Below, one piece after another: positions 49,021 through 58,213 of a stretch of 64,000 bases of DNA; position 1 is the first letter of the stretch, and every line of letters starts with the position of its first letter. The stretch lies in contig NZ_JAKSXX010000116.1 of the NCBI RefSeq assembly GCF_022829385.1, positions 62,001 to 126,000 of the forward strand. The letters run 5' to 3'. Origin of the DNA: Methylobacterium sp. J-070. GTDB lineage: Bacteria > Pseudomonadota > Alphaproteobacteria > Rhizobiales > Beijerinckiaceae. The notes beneath the pieces are model-generated. The model did no database searches. It saw nothing but the letters and a program-made list of their open reading frames with translations, and was not told the origin of the DNA. The position numbers were made by a program, and so were the translations under genes.

Positions 49021-49413
49021 TCACGGATCCGGCGGCCCGTACTGCATCCCGCCGTCCCCGAACGACCAGTTCTCCGGTGCGACCTCGACGAGGTTCACGA
49101 AGACGTTGCCGGGTCTCACGCCGGGATCGCGCCCGAGATTGCGGGCGATCGCCCGGTAGAGCGCGCGCTTCTGGTCGGGGGCCCGGGTCGCGTTGGCGGT
49201 GATCTGGATCAGCACCAGATCGGCGTCCCGCACGATGCCGAGATAGTGGCGCCCGAAGGCGAAGTCCGCCTCCCCGTGCTCGTGGACGACGGCGAACAGG
49301 TCGTCCTCCGGCACCGCGAAGCTCTCGCGCAGGGCGGCGTAGACACCGGCGATCAGCGCGGCGCGGTAGTCCGGGCTCTTGCCGGCGTGCAGGGAGATAC
49401 GGGTCAGGGGCAT
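49021..49413 (-). CDS. Tautomerase-family protein
   Basis: A 130-residue protein of the 4-oxalocrotonate tautomerase/MIF superfamily. The amino-terminal Pro after Met (MPLTRISLHAGKS) is the catalytic base of the family. Later blocks are YAALRESFAVPEDDLFAVVHEH and QKRALYRAIARNLGRDPGVRPGNVFVNLVEVAPENWSFG (split here by family motifs). The substrate is unknown. It follows the DUF4865 gene with a 12-base gap, so the two form one operon, divergent from the LysR gene. Confidence 0.9.
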   Translation of the reverse strand: MPLTRISLHAGKSPDYRAALIAGVYAALRESFAVPEDDLFAVVHEHGEADFAFGRHYLGIVRDADLVLIQITANATRAPDQKRALYRAIARNLGRDPGVRPGNVFVNLVEVAPENWSFGDGGMQYGPPDP

Positions 49414-49425
49414 GGGACGGGCTCC

Positions 49426-49995
49426 TCAGGCCGGGACGGCGACGTGCCGCAGGACCGCGATCCCGGGGGCGGCGAGGTGGACGATCTCGGCGGTGCCGGC
49501 GGTCGGCATGCCGGCGCGCAGAACGAAGCGGACCAGCCGCCAGCCGGCGGGATCGAGACCCGACACGACGGCGAGGACGTCCGGTTGCGCGGACAGGGCC
49601 GCGCCCTGCTCCGCTTCGGCGCGCCGCTCGGCAGCCAGGTCGGCATCCGCCGGCAGGGTCCGCTCGGCGATGGCGAGGCTGCGGGCTCCCGATGCCGGAC
49701 CGCGGCTGACGGCGAAGGGCAGCCATAGGTCGGTCCGCGGCCGGCCGAAGGTCTCGATCACGGCCCCGAAGGCGGGACCGGCGAAGAACTCGGCCGCCGC
49801 GGCCGGATCGCGCCAGAGGTAGAGCGACGCGTAGGCGTTCGCGGCCGCGCCGCGATTCCGGTCCTCCACCGTGAAAGCCTTGAAGACGAGGCCGGGCGCA
49901 TCGTCCCAGAGCGGGCCCCGGGCCGCGATGCGGTCGCGGATCCGGTCCATGTCGTAATCGGCCGGCAGCCGGTGCCGGTAGCGGGCGAGAATCAT
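49426..49995 (-). CDS. DUF4865 protein
   Basis: A 189-residue protein of the DUF4865 family. It begins MILARYRHRLPADYDMDRIR and contains VFKAFTVEDRN, YASLYLWRDPAAAAEFFAG and FGRPRTDLWLPF. Function unknown. The family often stands beside a tautomerase and a LysR regulator, as here. Its start is 92 bases from the LysR start, with a dyad in between. The C-terminal half is rich in Ala and less conserved. Confidence 0.85.
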   Translation of the reverse strand: MILARYRHRLPADYDMDRIRDRIAARGPLWDDAPGLVFKAFTVEDRNRGAAANAYASLYLWRDPAAAAEFFAGPAFGAVIETFGRPRTDLWLPFAVSRGPASGARSLAIAERTLPADADLAAERRAEAEQGAALSAQPDVLAVVSGLDPAGWRLVRFVLRAGMPTAGTAEIVHLAAPGIAVLRHVAVPA

Positions 49996-50050
49996 CCTGT
50001 CCTCCGGGATCGTCCCGGACGCAGGCTTGCACCCGCTCGCAATTACAGAA

Positions 50051-50070
50051 AGATATGATTGGCTATATCT
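50051..50070. promoter_or_regulatory. Dyad (agatat-N8-atatct) in the divergent LysR/DUF4865 region
   Basis: The bases agatat and atatct form an inverted repeat with an 8-base centre, in an AT-rich pocket of a GC-rich region. It fits a LysR-type operator (T-N11-A) between the regulator and its divergent target operon. The first ATG of the LysR frame (50055) falls inside it, which argues for the later start. Confidence 0.55.
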
Positions 50071-50087
50071 GCCATTACGGAACCGTC

Positions 50088-50975
50088 ATGCTGCCGCGCG
50101 CCGAGACCCTGCTGGACATCGAGGGCGTGCGCGCCTTCGTGCGGGTGGTCGACCTCGCGAGCTTCACCCGCGCCGCGGATTCGCTGGCGACCTCCCAGGC
50201 CGCCATCAGCCTGCGGGTGAAACGGCTCGAGGACCGGCTGGGACTGCGCCTGGTGGACCGGACGCCCCGCCACGTGGCGCCGACGCCCCGCGGCGCCAAG
50301 TTCCTGCCCTCGGCCCGGCGACTGCTGGAGGCCCATGCCCGCGCCGTGGCGGATCTGGCGGACGTGCCCCCGCCGCGGCTCAGCCTCGGGATCAGCGACC
50401 ACGTGGCGGGCCCGGATCTGCCGGGCCGGCTCGCCCGGCTCGGCCTCGACGGAATGGGTGTCGTGCCGGAGGTGACGATCCTGCCGTCGCGCGACCTGGG
50501 CTCCGTCTTCGCGGCGGGCCGCTTCGACGCGGTGCTGGTGCGCGCCGAGACCGGCGACCCGGCGGAGCCGGAGGGCGGCACAATCCTGGCGGCGGAGCGG
50601 CTCTGCTGGTTCGCCGCGCCGGCCTTCGCCTGGGACCGGGAGACGGGGCGGCCGCTGCTTCTGGCGACCCTGGCGGGCCCCTGCAATGTCCGGATGTCGG
50701 CCGAGGCGGCCCTCGACGCGGCCGGCCTGCCCTGGCGGGAGGCGTTCGTCGGCGGCGGTGTCGCCGCGGTCGGCGCCGCCGTGGCAGCGGGGCTCGCGGT
50801 GGCGGCGCTCGCACCGAGCACGGCCCCGGCCGGGGTGGTGGAGTCCGGAGACCGCCTCGGCCTGCCCGAACTCCCCCTCACCCGGATCGTGCTGCACGCC
50901 CGCCCCCTGCGGGGGCCGGCCGCGGAGGCCCTGCGCGCGCTGGCCGCGGCCTATCGCGGTGCCGGCGGCCGCTGA
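50088..50975 (+). CDS. LysR-family transcriptional regulator
   Basis: A 295-residue LysR-type regulator. The helix-turn-helix is in VRAFVRVVDLASFTRAADSLATSQAAISLRVKRLEDRLG (seen in two parts), followed by the substrate-binding domain with an effector pocket formed from LGISDHVAGP and later segments. The start ATG 50088 (MLPRAETLL) is chosen because the earlier ATG at 50055 lies in the dyad at 50051-50070. It most likely controls the divergent DUF4865-tautomerase operon and itself. The effector is unknown. Confidence 0.9.
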   Translation: MLPRAETLLDIEGVRAFVRVVDLASFTRAADSLATSQAAISLRVKRLEDRLGLRLVDRTPRHVAPTPRGAKFLPSARRLLEAHARAVADLADVPPPRLSLGISDHVAGPDLPGRLARLGLDGMGVVPEVTILPSRDLGSVFAAGRFDAVLVRAETGDPAEPEGGTILAAERLCWFAAPAFAWDRETGRPLLLATLAGPCNVRMSAEAALDAAGLPWREAFVGGGVAAVGAAVAAGLAVAALAPSTAPAGVVESGDRLGLPELPLTRIVLHARPLRGPAAEALRALAAAYRGAGGR

Positions 50976-50996
50976 CGGCCGACCCCGGCCGCCCTC

Positions 50997-51497
50997 TCAG
51001 GACGCGAGGGGACCCTGCGCGCCCTGCTGCTCCATCATCTTCTGGCGGTAGAGGCCGACGAAGTCGATCGGATCGATGTACAGGGGCGGGAAGCCGCCGT
51101 TGCGGACCGCCTCGGCCACGATCTGGCGTGCGAAGGGGAAGAGCAGGCGCGGGCACTCGATCATGACCGCCGGATGGATCTGGTCGGACGGGATGTTGAG
51201 CAGGCGGAACACGCCCGCGTACGTCACCTCGAAGGCGAAGAGCACGTCGCTCTGGATCTTCGCGTCGCCCTCCAGCTTGAGTTCGACCTCGAAGTCGGTT
51301 TCGGAGAGCTGCGCCGCGTTGACGTTCACCTGGATGTTGATCTGGGGTCCCTGACCCTCCTTGGGCTGCAGGGAGCCCGGCGCGTTCGGATTCTCGAAGG
51401 AGAGATCTTTCGTGTACTGCGCCAGGGCGTTGATCGTCGGCACATCGCCCTGCGGCATGCCGCCGCCGTTACCGTTCGCTGCCGGGGAGTCGGCCAT
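50997..51497 (-). CDS. secB: Protein-export chaperone SecB
   Basis: SecB is a tetrameric cytoplasmic chaperone that keeps precursors unfolded for SecA. The 166-residue protein has the core [44 protein letters not shown] and [22 protein letters not shown], all typical. The N-terminal head ([17 protein letters not shown]) is a longer, flexible piece than in E. coli, as in other alphaproteobacteria. It is divergent from the Tim44-like gene with a 323-base gap. Confidence 0.95.
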   Translation of the reverse strand: MADSPAANGNGGGMPQGDVPTINALAQYTKDLSFENPNAPGSLQPKEGQGPQINIQVNVNAAQLSETDFEVELKLEGDAKIQSDVLFAFEVTYAGVFRLLNIPSDQIHPAVMIECPRLLFPFARQIVAEAVRNGGFPPLYIDPIDFVGLYRQKMMEQQGAQGPLAS

Positions 51498-51820
51498 GCG
51501 GGTCATCCTTCTCGATCGGCCGGCACGGCCGGCGCGGGTTGTCTCAGCGGGAGCCGCTGAATCGCGCTGCGGAACGGCCCAAACCGAAGCGCCGCTAACA
51601 CGCGCATCGAGCCTGGACAAGCGAGCTGGCGTGGCGCTGGCGGCGGCGGCTCCGGCGACCCATATCGGATCGGGCGTCGCGCACGGCACGGATACAACCG
51701 GCTCGCTCCGGACGCGTTGGTCGGATATGAGTCGCCAGGACCATGCGCGCTTAGCCGGCGCCGCACCGCGCACGACCTGAGCAAGGGGCACAGGGTCGCG
51801 CCGCGGCCACCATCGGATCG
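51498..51820. other. Divergent gap between secB and the Tim44-like gene
   Basis: A 323-base stretch. It should carry both promoters; I see no clear -35/-10 pair. The gccggcacggccggc stretch near 51519 is a short palindrome. No gene is supported. Confidence 0.4.
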
Positions 51821-51823
51821 GTG

Positions 51824-52537
51824 ATGCAGGATAGTTTCGACGTTACGACGATCATCTTTCTCGCGCTCGCGGTCTTCGTGATCTGGCGTCTGCGCTCGGT
51901 GCTCGGCCAGAAGACCGGCGCCGAGCGTTCGCCGTTCAAGCCTGTCGACCGCAGCCGCACCGAGCCGCAGGCCCGCAGCGAGGGGGACAACGTCGTCCGG
52001 CTGCCCGGCGCCGACCGGGTTCAGGCCGCCGCCGCTCCGGCCGCCGCGCCGCGCGACTGGCGCGGGATCGCCGAGCCGGGCTCGGAGATCTCCCGCGGCC
52101 TCGAGGCCTGCGTCCAGGCCGAGCCCGGCTTCGATCCGCGGGCCTTCCTGGAGGGCGCCAAATCCGCCTACGAGGCCATCATGATCGCCTTCGCCAAGGG
52201 CGACCGGAAGACCCTGCGCGGGCTCCTCTCCAAGGAGGTCGGGGAGGCTTTCGAGCGGGCGATCGCCGAGCGGGAGCGCAACCGTCAGACCCTGGAGACG
52301 ACCTTCGTCTCCATCGACAAGGCCGAGATCGTGGCCGTCGAGGTGCGTAACCGCGTCGCGCAGATCACCGTGCGCTTCCTGTCGAACCTCATCACCGCCA
52401 CCCGCAGCGCCGAGGGCAAGGTGGTGGATGGCAGCGCCGAGACCGTGGTCGAGGTGCCGGATGTCTGGACCTTCGCCCGCACCCTGGGCTCGCGCGACCC
52501 GAACTGGCAGCTCGTGGCCACCGAGGCCGGCGCCTGA
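51824..52537 (+). CDS. Tim44-like domain protein (TimA-type)
   Basis: A 237-residue membrane-anchored protein with a Tim44-like domain. One N-terminal membrane segment ([21 protein letters not shown]) is followed by a Pro/Ala linker and the domain beginning about residue 100 with [25 protein letters not shown], and [17 protein letters not shown]. Alphaproteobacterial homologues of mitochondrial Tim44 lie next to secB, mltA and smr in a conserved order, as here. GTG 51821 or ATG 51824 may be the start. Confidence 0.9.
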   Translation: MQDSFDVTTIIFLALAVFVIWRLRSVLGQKTGAERSPFKPVDRSRTEPQARSEGDNVVRLPGADRVQAAAAPAAAPRDWRGIAEPGSEISRGLEACVQAEPGFDPRAFLEGAKSAYEAIMIAFAKGDRKTLRGLLSKEVGEAFERAIAERERNRQTLETTFVSIDKAEIVAVEVRNRVAQITVRFLSNLITATRSAEGKVVDGSAETVVEVPDVWTFARTLGSRDPNWQLVATEAGA

Positions 52538-52555
52538 CTGCGTGACAGCCTTGCC

Positions 52556-53737
52556 GTGCCGCCCCCGCGCGCTTGGTCCGGAGCCGTCCCGGCCGCCCTC
52601 TTCGCCCTGCTCACCGGCGCTTCCGCCGCCCCGTCCCGGACGGTCGGCGACGCGGTTCTGATCCCGGTCGCCGTCGAGGCCCTGCCGGGCTTTCCCGGCC
52701 CGGAGCCGGCCGCGGCGCTGGACGCCTTCCGCCGGGTCTGCGGCGCGCCGGCGCCGGCTTTGCCGCAGCCCGCGGGCGTCGCGGGCGATCCGGCCGCCCT
52801 CGCCGGGGCCTGTGCGGCCGCCGCGGGGGACGTCGCCGACGCTGCCGCCTTCTTCCGGGATCACTTCGACCCCTTCCGGGTGGAGCGGCCGGGATCCGAG
52901 CGGCCCGGCTTCCTGACGGGCTACTTCGAGCCGGAACTCACCGGATCACTCACGCCGGGCCCGGATTTCCCGACACCGGTCCTCGCCCGCCCCGACGACC
53001 TCGTCTCCCTCGGCCCCGGCGAGACCCGCCCCGGCCTCGACCCCGCCCTGCGCGCCGCCCGGGCCACGGCGGACGGGTTCGCGCCCTACCCGGATCGCGC
53101 CGCGATCGAGGACGGGGCCCTCGGACCGCGCGCGAAACCGATCCTGTGGCTTCGCGACACCGTCGACCTGCTGGTGCTGCAGGTGCAGGGCTCCGGGCGC
53201 GTCCGCCTGCCCGACGGCCGCGCGGTGCGGGTCCTGTACGACGGCCGGAATGGGCGGCCCTACACGGCGGTCGCCAAGCTGATCGTGCAGGAGGGTCTCC
53301 TGCCCCTGGAGGGCCTGACGCTCGCCCGCTGGACGGGGTGGCTGCGCGAGAATCCCGACGCCGCCAGACGTCTGATCCGGTCGAACGCGTCCTACATCTT
53401 CTTCCGCCTCGCCGCGGTCGCGGATCCGGCCCTCGGGCCGCCGGGGGCCGCCAACGCACCCCTCAGCCCGGGCCGCAGCCTCGCGGTCGATGCGGGCCTG
53501 TGGCGCTACGGGCTGCCGTTCTGGCTCGCGGGCCGGCTCCCAGGCGGTGCGCCGGACGCGGCCGGTCGTCTCGTGATCGCCGCCGACACCGGATCGGCGA
53601 TCGTCGGCCCGGCCCGGGGCGACCTCTTCATCGGGACCGGCGAGCCGGCCGGCATCGCCGCCGGGGACCTGCGCGATGCGGTCGGCTTCGTGGTGCTGCT
53701 CCCGAAGGCCAATGCGGTACGCGGAGGCACCCCGTGA
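52556..53737 (+). CDS. mltA: Membrane-bound lytic murein transglycosylase A
   Basis: MltA cleaves peptidoglycan in the periplasm, giving 1,6-anhydromuropeptides. The 393-residue protein has an N-terminal export signal (AWSGAVPAALFALLTGASAAP), the MltA domain with GFLTGYFEPELTGS and VDLLVLQVQGSGRVRLPDG, and a 3D domain with SLAVDAGLWRYGLPFWLA and IAADTGSAIVGPARGDLFIGTG carrying the catalytic Asp. No lipobox Cys is visible, so it may be soluble in the periplasm. Start GTG at 52556. The stop overlaps the Smr start (GTGA). Confidence 0.92.
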   Translation: MPPPRAWSGAVPAALFALLTGASAAPSRTVGDAVLIPVAVEALPGFPGPEPAAALDAFRRVCGAPAPALPQPAGVAGDPAALAGACAAAAGDVADAAAFFRDHFDPFRVERPGSERPGFLTGYFEPELTGSLTPGPDFPTPVLARPDDLVSLGPGETRPGLDPALRAARATADGFAPYPDRAAIEDGALGPRAKPILWLRDTVDLLVLQVQGSGRVRLPDGRAVRVLYDGRNGRPYTAVAKLIVQEGLLPLEGLTLARWTGWLRENPDAARRLIRSNASYIFFRLAAVADPALGPPGAANAPLSPGRSLAVDAGLWRYGLPFWLAGRLPGGAPDAAGRLVIAADTGSAIVGPARGDLFIGTGEPAGIAAGDLRDAVGFVVLLPKANAVRGGTP

Positions 53738-54390
53738 GGCCGCCCCGACGCGGACGCCGGCTTTCCGCCGGCGAGACCAGGCTCTGGGAGGCGATCGCCA
53801 AGCTGGTGACGCCGCTGCCGGGCCGCGCGGCGCCGGCGCCGGAGGCCGCGTCCGTCCCGGCGCCCCCGAGCGCGGTGATGCCGGCGCTGACCGACCCGGT
53901 CCTCGAACCCGGGGCGCCCCCCGTCGCCAGGACGCGTCCGGCCAAGAACGCCAAGGCCAAGACGCTTCCCCCCAGGCCGCCGCCGGAGCAGCCGTCGCGT
54001 CCCGCGACCGCCGCGCCCTATCAGGCTCCGGTCCAGCGCCACGCCCCCGGCGCGGGTCTCGAGCGGACCGCCAAGGTCGGCCTGCGCCGCGGACGCCTCG
54101 CGATCGACGCGCGGATCGACCTGCACGGGATGCTGCAGGCGGAGGCCCACGCCGCCCTCACGGGCTTCCTGCTCCGGGCCCGGGCGGCGGGGCACGCCTA
54201 CGTGCTCGTCGTCACCGGCAAGGGCGGGCCCGGCTACTCCGAGGCCTTCTCCGAGCGCGGCGTGCTCCGCCGCAGCGTGCCGCACTGGCTCCGGGGACCG
54301 GAGCTGCGCGGGCTCGTCCTCGGGTTCGAGGAGGCCGCCCGTCACCACGGCGGTGCCGGGGCGCTCTACGTCCGTCTGCGTCGGCGCTAG
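53734..54390 (+). CDS. Smr/MutS2-domain protein
   Basis: A 218-residue protein with a C-terminal Smr domain: IDARIDLHGMLQAEAHAALTGFLLRARAAG carries the D-L-H-G motif, followed by VVTGKGGPGYSE and LRRSVPHWLRG. Smr domains cut RNA or branched DNA. The N-terminal half is Pro/Ala-rich and disordered. The GTG at 53734 is preceded by GGAGG and overlaps the mltA stop by four bases, so translation is coupled. Confidence 0.9.
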   Translation: MRPPRRGRRLSAGETRLWEAIAKLVTPLPGRAAPAPEAASVPAPPSAVMPALTDPVLEPGAPPVARTRPAKNAKAKTLPPRPPPEQPSRPATAAPYQAPVQRHAPGAGLERTAKVGLRRGRLAIDARIDLHGMLQAEAHAALTGFLLRARAAGHAYVLVVTGKGGPGYSEAFSERGVLRRSVPHWLRGPELRGLVLGFEEAARHHGGAGALYVRLRRR

Positions 54391-54562
54391 GGGTTTTAGG
54401 AGGCGCTTCGCCTGTCGGGGATAGGGCCGGTGCAGGATGACGCGCGACACCCTTCCCTAGACGCGGCAAACCGCGCGACGCTGCCGCCGTTGCCACGGCC
54501 GCCGATCCCCCCGATATCCGGCGCGGGCGCCCTTCGCGCCGTGCATGCAAGCCGCGAGAGAG

Positions 54563-55453
54563 ATGCCGGAGCTTCCCGAGGTCGAGACGGTGCGGCGGGG
54601 GCTGGCGCCCGCCCTGGTCGGCGCCCGCTTCAGCCGGGTCACCCTGCGCCGGGCCAACCTGCGGTTCCCGTTTCCGGAGCGCTTCGCGGCCCGGCTGGAG
54701 GGGCGCGCCGTCACGGGACTCGCGCGCCGGGCGAAGTACCTCACGGCCGAACTCGATTCGGGCGAGACGCTGATCATGCATCTCGGCATGAGCGGCCGGT
54801 TCGACGTGGCGTTGCCCGATGGCAGCAACCTGTCCCCGGGGGACTTCTATCTCGAGGGTGCGCAGGGCACGCCCAAGCACGACCACGTGGTGATGGCGAT
54901 GAGCACCGGCGCCACCGTCACCTACAACGATGCCCGCCGCTTCGGCTTCATGGACCTCGTGCCGAGCCGCGACCTCGCCGCCTGTCGCCACTTCGCCCAG
55001 ATGGGAATCGAACCCCTCGACGGGCTGACCGGCGCGGTGATCGCGGGGCTGTTCCGCCACAAGATCGCGCCGCTGAAGGCCGCGCTCCTGGATCAGCGCC
55101 TCATCGCCGGCCTGGGCAACATCTACGTCTGCGAGGCCCTGCACCGGGCGCGCCTGCACCCGGAGGCCCCGGCCGGAAGCCTCGCGAAGGCCGACGGGCG
55201 TCCGACACCGAAGGCCAACGCCCTGGCGAAGGCGATCGTCGCGGTCCTGGAGGAGGCCGTCGCGGCAGGCGGCTCGACCCTGCGCGACTACGCCCACACG
55301 GATGGCAGCGCGGGCGCCTTCCAGCACGCCTTCCGGGTCTACGACCGGGTCGGACTGGCCTGCAGCCGGCCGGGCTGCGGCGGATCGATCGCCCGGATCG
55401 TCCAGGCCAACCGCTCGACGTTCTTCTGCGCGACCTGTCAGCCCCCGGGCTGA
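54563..55453 (+). CDS. mutM: Formamidopyrimidine-DNA glycosylase MutM
   Basis: MutM removes 8-oxoguanine and formamidopyrimidines from DNA. The 296-residue protein begins [18 protein letters not shown], where the Pro after Met is the catalytic nucleophile; the zinc finger at the end reads [19 protein letters not shown] with FFCATCQ closing it. The helix-two-turn-helix region ([19 protein letters not shown]) is clear. An ATG 18 bases upstream (54545) is not used, because the family start needs Met-Pro. Confidence 0.96.
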   Translation: MPELPEVETVRRGLAPALVGARFSRVTLRRANLRFPFPERFAARLEGRAVTGLARRAKYLTAELDSGETLIMHLGMSGRFDVALPDGSNLSPGDFYLEGAQGTPKHDHVVMAMSTGATVTYNDARRFGFMDLVPSRDLAACRHFAQMGIEPLDGLTGAVIAGLFRHKIAPLKAALLDQRLIAGLGNIYVCEALHRARLHPEAPAGSLAKADGRPTPKANALAKAIVAVLEEAVAAGGSTLRDYAHTDGSAGAFQHAFRVYDRVGLACSRPGCGGSIARIVQANRSTFFCATCQPPG

Positions 55454-55604
55454 GCGCGACGATCCGCGCCGCGCCGCGCCGCAGGACGGCAATTTCGCCA
55501 CAAACCCGGCTAGGGTCGCAGGCCTCGACGTGCGCACCCGGTTGCGGGCAGCCGATCCCGGCCCGCGACGCCTGACGGGTCGCGCGGGCCCAGACAGGAT
55601 CCCG

Positions 55605-57020
55605 ATGTTCTTCCGCCGCTCCAAGTTGCCCGCGCCCGAGCGCCTCGTGCAGGACCCGACGGACGAGCCCGCCCTGCCGCAGCGGCTCTCGCCGCGCTCG
55701 CCCGGCGAGGCGATCAAGCCCACGGTCGCGCCCCCGCCCCCGGAGCGGCCCGAGCGGGAGCGGAGCGGTCTCGTGGGCGTCGTCAGCGGGGCGCTGACCT
55801 TCGCGGTCGTCATCGCCATCATGGCGATGATCGGCATCACCCTGTTCCAGCGGCAGGTGCGCGAGACGGGGCCGCTCGCGGCCGACAAGGTCGTGGTGAT
55901 CCCGACGCACAGCGGCACCGGCGAGATCGCCGAAACCCTGAAGCGCGAGGGCGTGATCGACCATACCGGGCTGTTCGAGTTCGCCGCCCGCTTCGGCGGC
56001 CGGCCCGCCCTCCGGGCCGGCGAGTACGTGTTCAAGGCGCATGCCAGCATCGCCGACACCCTCGACACGATCGCCACCGGGCGGCAGGTGCAGCACGCCA
56101 TCACCTTCCCGGAGGGCCTGACCTCCGAGCAGATCGTGAGCCGCCTCAACGACAACGACGTGCTCACCGGCGAGATCGGCGACATCCCCGCGGAGGGCAC
56201 GCTCCTGCCCGACACCTACAAGTTCGAGCGCGGCGCCACCCGCCAGCAGATCGTCAACCTGATGAAGGCCAAGCAGCGCGAGGTGCTGAACCAGATCTGG
56301 CTGCGTCGGAGCGCCGACGTGCCGGTGCGGACGCCGGCCGAGATGGTCACCCTCGCCTCCATCGTCGAGAAGGAGACCGGCCGCGCCGACGAGCGCCCGC
56401 GGGTGGCCGGCGTGTTCATCAACCGCCTCAACAAGCGGATGAAGCTGCAATCCGACCCGACCATCGTGTACGGGCTCGTGGGCGGCCGCGGCACGCTCGG
56501 CCGCGGCATCATGCGCTCCGAGATCGACCGGCCGACCCCCTACAACACCTACGTGATCGAGGGCCTGCCCCCGGGCCCGATCGCCAATCCCGGCAAGGCC
56601 GCCCTGGAGGCGGTGGCCAACCCGTCGCGGACCAAGGACCTCTACTTCGTGGCCGACGGCAGCGGCGGCCACGCCTTCGCCGACTCCCTCGAAGGGCACC
56701 AGCGCAACGTCGCCCGCTGGCGGGCGGTGGAGAAGGGCCGGCAGGCGCCGCCGGATGCCGTCGACAAGGTCGAGCCGGGTCCCGACCCGGCCACGCCGGG
56801 ACGCGCCTCGGCCTTCGCGCCGGGCGGCCCGTCCGCCGGGGCGGGGATCAACACGAACGCGGCCTTCGCCCTCGACACCGGCACGCCGAGTCCCCGGGCC
56901 TTCGACGCCTCGGAGGGTACGCGCCTCGATCCGCTGAAGAACCGCAGCTACGATCTGGGTTCACCGAAATCCGTGCCCGCGCTCAGCGAGCCGACGCCCG
57001 CGCCCCGCGGCCGGCGCTGA
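55605..57020 (+). CDS. mltG: Endolytic murein transglycosylase MltG
   Basis: MltG cuts nascent peptidoglycan in the inner membrane's outer face and helps end glycan strands. The 471-residue protein has a cytoplasmic head, one membrane segment (VVSGALTFAVVIAIMAMIGITL, about residues 58-79), a LysM-like part and the YceG domain with LASIVEKETGRADERPRVAGVF holding the catalytic Glu and LQSDPTIVYGL. The Pro/Ala-rich C-terminal tail of about 90 residues is longer than in E. coli. It lies in the alphaproteobacterial order mltG-yicC-gmk. Confidence 0.94.
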   Translation: MFFRRSKLPAPERLVQDPTDEPALPQRLSPRSPGEAIKPTVAPPPPERPERERSGLVGVVSGALTFAVVIAIMAMIGITLFQRQVRETGPLAADKVVVIPTHSGTGEIAETLKREGVIDHTGLFEFAARFGGRPALRAGEYVFKAHASIADTLDTIATGRQVQHAITFPEGLTSEQIVSRLNDNDVLTGEIGDIPAEGTLLPDTYKFERGATRQQIVNLMKAKQREVLNQIWLRRSADVPVRTPAEMVTLASIVEKETGRADERPRVAGVFINRLNKRMKLQSDPTIVYGLVGGRGTLGRGIMRSEIDRPTPYNTYVIEGLPPGPIANPGKAALEAVANPSRTKDLYFVADGSGGHAFADSLEGHQRNVARWRAVEKGRQAPPDAVDKVEPGPDPATPGRASAFAPGGPSAGAGINTNAAFALDTGTPSPRAFDASEGTRLDPLKNRSYDLGSPKSVPALSEPTPAPRGRR

Positions 57021-57288
57021 GCCTTAGGCGGACGCTCCCGCAGAACACCGTCGGGGCTCGGTTGATCCGGCAGACCTCGGCACCCGCCGCGGCGGACGGG
57101 CGGGATCGGCCCCTCCGGGGATGGCCCCCGAACGACGCCCGAAGCGCGTGACGCCTCGGACTGGACGGACGCTCCGCCGTTCCGGACGGTTCCGGCAACG
57201 CGCCTCGGTCGTGGATGCGCCGCTCCGCCTCTTCCCCCCGGGACGATCCGTGCTACAGGCCCCGATCTTCTGAGGGAGGGGGGTCGGG

Positions 57289-58164
57289 ATGGCCCAGATC
57301 GCGAGCATGACCGGCTTCGCCCGGGCGGCCGGCACCACCGGGCCGGTGCATTGGGCCTGGGAGGTCCGCAGCGTCAATGGGCGCGGCCTCGACGTGCGCG
57401 TCCGGATGCCGGCCGGCTATGACGGGCTCGGCGAGACCGCCCGCAGCGCCCTGCAGAAGTCCCTGTCCCGCGGTCAATGCCAGCTGACCCTGATCCTGAC
57501 CAAGCCCGAGACGACCGCGCGGGTGCGGATCAACGAGGCCCTGCTGGCGCGCCTCGCGCAGGCCGTGGCGCGGGTTCCGGTCCCAGACGGCGTCGCCCCC
57601 GCGACGCTGGACGGCCTGCTGGGCCTGCGCGGCGTGATCGAGGTCGAGGACGAGGCGGCGGAGACCGAAACACTCGCGCACGATCTGGCCGCCGGGGTGG
57701 TCCGGCTGGTGGCCGATCTCGTCGAGGCCCGCGGCGCCGAGGGGCGCCAGCTCGAACGGGTCGTCACCGCCCAGGTCGACCGGATCGCCGCGTTGACACA
57801 GGCCGCGGAGGAGAACCCGGCACGGCAGCCCGAGGCGGTGCGGGCGCGGCTGAGGGCGGCCGTCGAGGCGCTGGGTGGCAGCGGTCTCGATCCGGATCGG
57901 CTGCACCAGGAGGCCATGCTGCTCGCCGGCAAGGCGGACATACGCGAGGAGCTCGACCGGCTCCGCGCGCACGTCGACAGCGCCCGGGACCTCCTGGCGG
58001 CCGGCGGCGCCATCGGCCGCCGGCTCGACTTCCTGGCGCAGGAATTCGGCCGCGAGGCCAACACCTTGTGCGCCAAGGCCAACGACATCAGCCTGTCGCG
58101 GATCGGCCTCGACCTGAAGGCCGTGGTCGAGCAGTTCCGCGAGCAGGTCCAGAACATCGAATGA
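57289..58164 (+). CDS. yicC: YicC/YloC-family endoribonuclease
   Basis: A 291-residue protein of the YicC family, recently described as an endoribonuclease. It begins with ASMTGFARAAGTTGPVHWAWEVRSVNGRGLDVRVRMP (in two parts), has the central RGVIEVEDEAAETE, and ends with FLAQEFGREANTLCAKANDISLSR, the C-terminal hallmark. It sits between mltG and gmk, as in many bacteria. A GGAGGGGGG purine stretch precedes the ATG at 57289. Confidence 0.94.
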   Translation: MAQIASMTGFARAAGTTGPVHWAWEVRSVNGRGLDVRVRMPAGYDGLGETARSALQKSLSRGQCQLTLILTKPETTARVRINEALLARLAQAVARVPVPDGVAPATLDGLLGLRGVIEVEDEAAETETLAHDLAAGVVRLVADLVEARGAEGRQLERVVTAQVDRIAALTQAAEENPARQPEAVRARLRAAVEALGGSGLDPDRLHQEAMLLAGKADIREELDRLRAHVDSARDLLAAGGAIGRRLDFLAQEFGREANTLCAKANDISLSRIGLDLKAVVEQFREQVQNIE

Positions 58165-58213
58165 CGGGTCGAGACGTGAGGGAATGGATGCGACACGCCG
58201 CGGAGCCACGCGC

